Assembly (NCBI RefSeq): GCF_009689585.1
Contig: NZ_AP018694.1
Coordinates: 4,331,501-4,395,500, forward strand
Length of the DNA stretch: 64,000 nucleotides
Origin: Aquipluma nitroreducens
Lineage (GTDB): Bacteria > Bacteroidota > Bacteroidia > Bacteroidales > Prolixibacteraceae
Reading direction: 5' to 3'
Part shown: piece after piece, positions 59,726-64,000 of the stretch
Numbering within the stretch: the stretch's first letter is position 1
Layout of the letters: the number at the start of each line of letters is the position of its first letter
Program-made: the position numbers and the translations under genes
The notes under the pieces: model-generated
What the model was told of the DNA's origin: nothing
The model's input: only the letters and a program-made list of their open reading frames with translations
Database searches by the model: none

Positions 59726-60760
59726 TTATCTTTTCCAATCGGTGTGTTTTACCCAATCGGCTAAAAACTTGGCATTTTCGAATGAAATACCTGGCATGAA
59801 TCCGTGACCCAGATTGAAAATCCAGTTCTGGTTATTCTTGCCAAATTCAATATAAGGTTGCAGCGCCTTCTCAATTTCAGGCTGACTGGCATATAACAAA
59901 CGAGGATCGACATTTCCCTGTAACCCAATTTTCGGATCGACTAATTTTCTCGCCAAATCGAGCGGTGTTTGCCAGTCGATGCTCAGGTAATCGCAATCTT
60001 CAGGAGTAATCTGAGCGATTCCGGTTCCCAATCCTTTCGGGAAGAAAATGAACGGAATACCTTTTTCGCGCACGGCAGCCGCTATTTTTTTTGTGGCAGG
60101 CATAAACAGTTCCTGATACAAATCGGCTGGAATCAATCCGGCATGCGTATCAAACAACTGAAAAACGTCGATTCCATGTTCAATTTGTCCTTGCGCATAA
60201 ACCACAGAAAGATCCGTAACAACTTCAATTAGCTTTTTGGTGGTCTCCTTATTTTCGTAAATGAATTTAATGGCTTCCGGAAAATCACCTTTACGTCCTA
60301 ACCCTTGAAGCATGAACAACAGAACTGTCAAAGGTGCGCCACAAAAGCCGATCAACGGTGTTTCCTCTTTTTTTGTCCGGATGATTTCGTCAATCACTTC
60401 GTAGATGTAATTCAATTTCGACGGATCTGGATTCAATCCCGCCAACGGATTTTCGCGAAACGCCAACGGTTGATCGAATAGCGGACCGCTGTCGTTAAAT
60501 TCCAATCCCATTCCTAACGCATGAGGGATAACCAGAATGTCGGAGAACAAAATCCCGGCATCAACGCCCAAATCGTCAACCGGAAGCAGCGTCACTTTAG
60601 CTGCGATTTCCGGATTCTGCATCATCTGCCAGAAGGTGTAATCCTCTTTAATTTTCATGTACGAAGGCAACACTCTGCCCGCCTGACGCATAAACCAAAC
60701 GGGTGGCCGTTCCGTTTTTTCACCCCGGAGTGTTTTTAATAGAATTGAATTTGTTGTCAA
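59726..60760 (-). CDS. hemE: Uroporphyrinogen decarboxylase
   Basis: Removes four carboxylates from uroporphyrinogen III to give coproporphyrinogen III. Seen: 344 aa; PPVWFMRQAGRVLPSYMK (conserved RQAGR), VTLLPVDDLGVDAGILFSDI (20), GFCGAPLTVLLFMLQG, FQLFDTHAGLIPADLY and NLGHGFMPGISFENAKFLAD (20). All substrate-binding residues of the family appear conserved. The upstream gene on the minus strand is the Arg-rich exported protein (60788), 27 bp away, an unusual neighbour for hemE. Confidence 0.95.
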   Translation of the reverse strand: MTTNSILLKTLRGEKTERPPVWFMRQAGRVLPSYMKIKEDYTFWQMMQNPEIAAKVTLLPVDDLGVDAGILFSDILVIPHALGMGLEFNDSGPLFDQPLAFRENPLAGLNPDPSKLNYIYEVIDEIIRTKKEETPLIGFCGAPLTVLLFMLQGLGRKGDFPEAIKFIYENKETTKKLIEVVTDLSVVYAQGQIEHGIDVFQLFDTHAGLIPADLYQELFMPATKKIAAAVREKGIPFIFFPKGLGTGIAQITPEDCDYLSIDWQTPLDLARKLVDPKIGLQGNVDPRLLYASQPEIEKALQPYIEFGKNNQNWIFNLGHGFMPGISFENAKFLADWVKHTDWKR

Positions 60761-60787
60761 AATATCTCGTTTTAATTATTAATCGGT

Positions 60788-62011
60788 TTATCTTCTTCTT
60801 CCGTTTGAGTCTTCTTTTTTAGTCGATTCAGTCTTTTGAGAGTTCCTCTGGCTCTGTTTTGCTGTACTGTTTGATCTGTTTTGTCTTTTTACTGAAGCCG
60901 ATTTTTCTCTTGGAGCAGAGGTTCTCTGTGGCGATTCAACCCGCTGAGTTGATCGTTGCGGAGTTGAAACCGAACGTTGTTCATGAGCAGACCGCCTTTC
61001 ATAAGATTGGCTTTTGTTTTCACTTCTCTGCTGAATCTGTTGATTGTTATTCTGAGTTTTGCTTCTGTTCGAATTTCCGTTGTATTCTCTTGGTTGAGTT
61101 TGAGTTGATCCTGACTTTACCTGATTAGTAGGACGACGGTATTCATTTGTTGATTGTCGTTTTTGACTACTCTCGGTTCTTGAATTTTGCCTTTCTGGTC
61201 TAACTGTACTGTTTGGTCTTTGAGCATTACTGTTTCGTTGGTATCCAGCACCAGAGCGGTCCGAACGCCTTTGAATCAATTCATTTCTGTTTGTCACGCC
61301 ATTATGCCTGCTTTCAAAAGCGCGGTCTGGATATCTCTTGGCAAAATCATCTCTGCGGATTCGGCTATAGTTATCTCCCGAAATGTGAATAATCGGACTG
61401 TCGATGCGACGATATTTATTTTCGTAATTGATATGCCCATAAATATGACGGCGGTACTTAAAAGGCGAGTAAGGCCTGTAATAACTGTACCATCTTGGGT
61501 AGTAGTTCCAGTAGTAGGGTGAAATCCATGGACTGTAACGGGGACCCCAAAAGAATGAGAAAATTAATGGTGTACGATAAAATACGGGTTCGATGATATA
61601 ATTTGAACCATATATATAAGCATCGCCTACAATTTGTATTCGCGGATTACCATTTTGAACCCGTTCAACTTCAATGGTTGCAACGTCTTGAAATACATTG
61701 TCGCCAAGAACAGCCTGAATAACCACTAACGAATTACGTTCTGATGAGTTTTCAACAACCCTTAAATAATCAATGTAACCATCCTCATTTAAGTCGAGGT
61801 TCGAAATCCGGTTATTCGGATCATTCAGACTACGCTCAAAATCTTCCAGATTCTTTGAGTCACCGAAAATAGAGGCAACGGCATCCAAATCGAGATTGTC
61901 GCTAATATCGTAGCTGGTTGCACGTGCGGTAGTTACTACACGTTGTTGTGCATGTACATTGAAGAAGCATGTGCTTAAAGCTAAAACTAAGATTCCAATT
62001 TTTGTTTTCAT
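60788..62011 (-). CDS. Exported aromatic/Arg-rich low-complexity protein
   Basis: A 407-aa secreted protein within the heme series. Seen: signal peptide (MKTKIGILVLALSTCFFNVHAQ), an EF-hand-like LDLNEDGYIDYLRV (about residues 75-88), a folded region with VVIQAVLGDNVFQDVATIEV (20), an aromatic stretch (PYYWNYYPRWYSYYRPYSPF, 20 residues), and a long Arg/Ser/Gln/Asn/Thr-rich basic tail (about 225-407) ending in GRRR. No enzyme domain is recognised. The architecture resembles that of the lipoprotein at 44357. Function unknown; a calcium-binding cell-surface protein is possible. It has 196 bp upstream without a gene, so it may have its own promoter and be unrelated to heme synthesis. Confidence 0.7.
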   Translation of the reverse strand: MKTKIGILVLALSTCFFNVHAQQRVVTTARATSYDISDNLDLDAVASIFGDSKNLEDFERSLNDPNNRISNLDLNEDGYIDYLRVVENSSERNSLVVIQAVLGDNVFQDVATIEVERVQNGNPRIQIVGDAYIYGSNYIIEPVFYRTPLIFSFFWGPRYSPWISPYYWNYYPRWYSYYRPYSPFKYRRHIYGHINYENKYRRIDSPIIHISGDNYSRIRRDDFAKRYPDRAFESRHNGVTNRNELIQRRSDRSGAGYQRNSNAQRPNSTVRPERQNSRTESSQKRQSTNEYRRPTNQVKSGSTQTQPREYNGNSNRSKTQNNNQQIQQRSENKSQSYERRSAHEQRSVSTPQRSTQRVESPQRTSAPREKSASVKRQNRSNSTAKQSQRNSQKTESTKKEDSNGRRR

Positions 62012-62207
62012 GGTCGTAAGTATTAATTGTTTCCTGTTTCTGCTGAATTTTGAATAGAAACTCTAATCAGCACATAAGCTACTTCAAAAAATCTGCCAAT
62101 TTTAATTTGATTATTTTGTTTGTTGAATATCAGTATGTTACAATATTTTACTTATTTCACTATCCAAAATCCATCCCAATTTTGATTAAGGTTTTGGAAT
62201 AGTGCTT

Positions 62208-63506
62208 TTATCCCTTTAAGACCTTCAAAGCTTCGTAGGTTGCTTCAATGGTCTTATCAATTTTTTTCGATGTATGGGCAGCCGACATAAATCCAGCTTC
62301 AAATTGCGATGGAGCCAGGTAAACGCCGCTTTCCAGGGCCATTTTAAAGTATTTAGCGTAGGTAACCGTGTTACATTTGAGTGCATCGGCAAAGGAATTT
62401 ACTTGCTCCTCTTCGGTAAAGAAAAGTGTAAACATGGAGCCAACGCGGTTTACTACGCCCGGGAAATTCAAATCAGCCAGACATTTTTTGATGCCTTCGC
62501 CCAGTTGAGCCGATTTATCTTCAAGCATATCGTAAAATCCATCCGTTTCATCCAGAATTTTCAATGCAGTTAATCCAGCAGCCATTGCCAATGGGTTTCC
62601 TGAGAGTGTTCCGGCTTGATAAACAGGACCTTTTGGTGCCAGTTTATCCATGATTTCCTGTTTTCCACCATAAGCACCAACCGGAAGTCCGCCACCGATT
62701 ATTTTTCCGAAGCAGGTGAGATCAGGGGTAATTCCAAGTATTTGCTGTGCGCCACCTTTTGAAAGGCGGAACCCGGTCATCACCTCGTCAAAAATCAAAA
62801 CTGTTCCATATTTCGTGCAAAGGTCACGAACACCCTGAATGAATTCAGGTTCAGGAATTACCACACCCATATTACCGGTAACCGGTTCCAATATCAAAGC
62901 TGCAATCTGTTCAGGATAACGATTGAATAATTCTTTTACTGAATCCAGATCGTTGTAGCCAGCAGTCAGGGTATCTCTTGCTGTTCCTGAAGTAACGCCC
63001 GGTGAATTAGGAGTTCCAAATGTCAGAGCGCCCGATCCGGCTTTAATCAAAAAACTATCGTTGTGACCGTGATAGCAGCCTTCAAATTTGATGACCAGTT
63101 CGCGGTTAGTATATCCGCGAGCCAGACGCAAAGCGCTCATCGTGGCTTCAGTTCCAGAGTTAACCATCCGAATGCTGTCGATCGAAGGAACCATCTTCTT
63201 GATTTGAAGAGCCATTTCGGTTTCGAGCAGGGTAGGTGCACCAAAACTGGTTCCCTTGGCTGCTGTTTTCTGAATAGCCATAATTACATCCGGATGGGCG
63301 TGACCTAAAATCATTGGACCCCAGGAGCCCACGTAATCAATGTATTCGTGACCATCGATGTCGAAAACTTTGGCGCCTTTGGCACTGGCAATAAACAATG
63401 GGTCTCCATCAACACTTTTAAACGAGCGAACCGGTGAATTAACTCCGCCTGGAATGTGTTTTTGTGCTTCCTGAAAAGCTGCGATGCTTTGGGTATAGTT
63501 TTTCAT
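62208..63506 (-). CDS. hemL: Glutamate-1-semialdehyde 2,1-aminomutase
   Basis: PLP enzyme making 5-aminolevulinate from glutamate-1-semialdehyde (C5 pathway). Seen: 432 aa; [37 protein letters not shown] (20), [38 protein letters not shown] and the PLP-lysine motif [17 protein letters not shown], with [16 protein letters not shown]. Complete and standard. It follows hemB on the minus strand and contains an insertion-free coding region; the 108-bp gap to hemB holds repeats related to those near the IVP gene. Confidence 0.95.
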   Translation of the reverse strand: MKNYTQSIAAFQEAQKHIPGGVNSPVRSFKSVDGDPLFIASAKGAKVFDIDGHEYIDYVGSWGPMILGHAHPDVIMAIQKTAAKGTSFGAPTLLETEMALQIKKMVPSIDSIRMVNSGTEATMSALRLARGYTNRELVIKFEGCYHGHNDSFLIKAGSGALTFGTPNSPGVTSGTARDTLTAGYNDLDSVKELFNRYPEQIAALILEPVTGNMGVVIPEPEFIQGVRDLCTKYGTVLIFDEVMTGFRLSKGGAQQILGITPDLTCFGKIIGGGLPVGAYGGKQEIMDKLAPKGPVYQAGTLSGNPLAMAAGLTALKILDETDGFYDMLEDKSAQLGEGIKKCLADLNFPGVVNRVGSMFTLFFTEEEQVNSFADALKCNTVTYAKYFKMALESGVYLAPSQFEAGFMSAAHTSKKIDKTIEATYEALKVLKG

Positions 63507-63521
63507 GCTTTAATTTTTAAT

Positions 63522-63555
63522 CAAGTTACGAGTTTCGGGATACGGGGTTTCGAGT
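63522..63555. repeat. GTTACGAGTTTCGGG-type repeat between hemB and hemL
   Basis: AAGTTACGAGTTTCGGG and ATACGGGGTTTCGAG, related in wording to the repeats at 18874-18907, 19397-19441 and 59661-59722. It sits in the hemL leader (hemL start 63506). Confidence 0.5.
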
Positions 63556-63614
63556 CAACTGCTAACTGTGACTGAACACTGCGACTCTTTCCCCATGCTC
63601 CTTGCCCTTTGCTT

Positions 63615-64000
<386 letters not shown>

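Overview
The window looks like a chromosomal segment of a Bacteroidota bacterium. A member of the Marinilabiliales/Prolixibacteraceae type is likely, but that is inference from gene content. The signs are near-consensus TAnnTTTG promoter boxes, mostly weak Shine-Dalgarno sites, a TPR-type histidine kinase with an N-terminal signal peptide, an OmpP1/FadL porin, a DUF4954 protein next to nagB, short-form ProS, and many small palindromic intergenic repeats. No rRNA, tRNA, CRISPR array, prophage or complete IS element was recognised.

Layout. (1) 36-3703: an exported ADP-ribosylglycohydrolase-like lipoprotein, an exported nucleoside hydrolase and a GRP/RhaT-like sugar permease, which reads as a salvage operon for ribosyl compounds. 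(2) 3878-4996: an orphan protein and a stand-alone receiver protein. (3) 5410-21990: the most unusual region, a one-direction redox locus. It has four consecutive PQQ-like beta-propellers, an NHL-type propeller, a tiny Tat protein with four Cys, a NapG-like Tat polyferredoxin, a NapH/NosR-like membrane ferredoxin, a fifth, membrane-anchored propeller, a NuoE-NuoF (HydC-HydB type) fusion, a [2Fe-2S]/GltD-like flavoprotein that lacks its NAD(P) domain, and a ThuA-like protein. An ORF6N gene and a four-helix-bundle (23S-IVP) gene sit inside it as passengers. (4) 22198-28148: a GH18/deacetylase/glycosyltransferase three-domain fusion, a sixth propeller and a GT-B glycosyltransferase. (5) 28293-33837: an FtsX/LolCE-type ABC exporter whose ATPase and permease genes are separated by RhuM and DUF1697 genes. 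(6) 33913-38560: ECF sigma factor with a membrane partner, DUF4395 protein, TPR histidine kinase, small membrane protein. (7) 38790-45832 (minus): nagB, DUF4954, methyltransferase and a small protein, then an OmpP1/FadL porin with a Gly/Tyr-rich lipoprotein. (8) 45928-50854: proS, conserved protein, pepT, tilS. (9) 50898-55458 (minus): a three-gene multi-step phosphorelay. (10) 55878-64000 (minus): the heme genes hemB(partial)-hemL-[Arg-rich protein]-hemE-hemN-hemG-hemF, with both oxygen-dependent and oxygen-independent coproporphyrinogen oxidases.

How the parts may work together. In region 3, exported propellers, Tat/NapGH-like iron-sulfur proteins and cytoplasmic NuoEF/GltD-like flavoproteins suggest electron flow between an extracytoplasmic reaction, the quinone pool and NAD(H). 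No enzyme of known substrate is encoded there, so the donor and acceptor are unknown. The intergenic DNA is rich in small mobile-looking repeats: a 147-bp element present twice in inverted orientation about 33 kb apart, a six-copy TTTA-loop hairpin mostly placed just upstream of start codons, and a GTAACCCGCAACTCG-type repeat that flanks the four-helix-bundle gene and lies in front of hemN.
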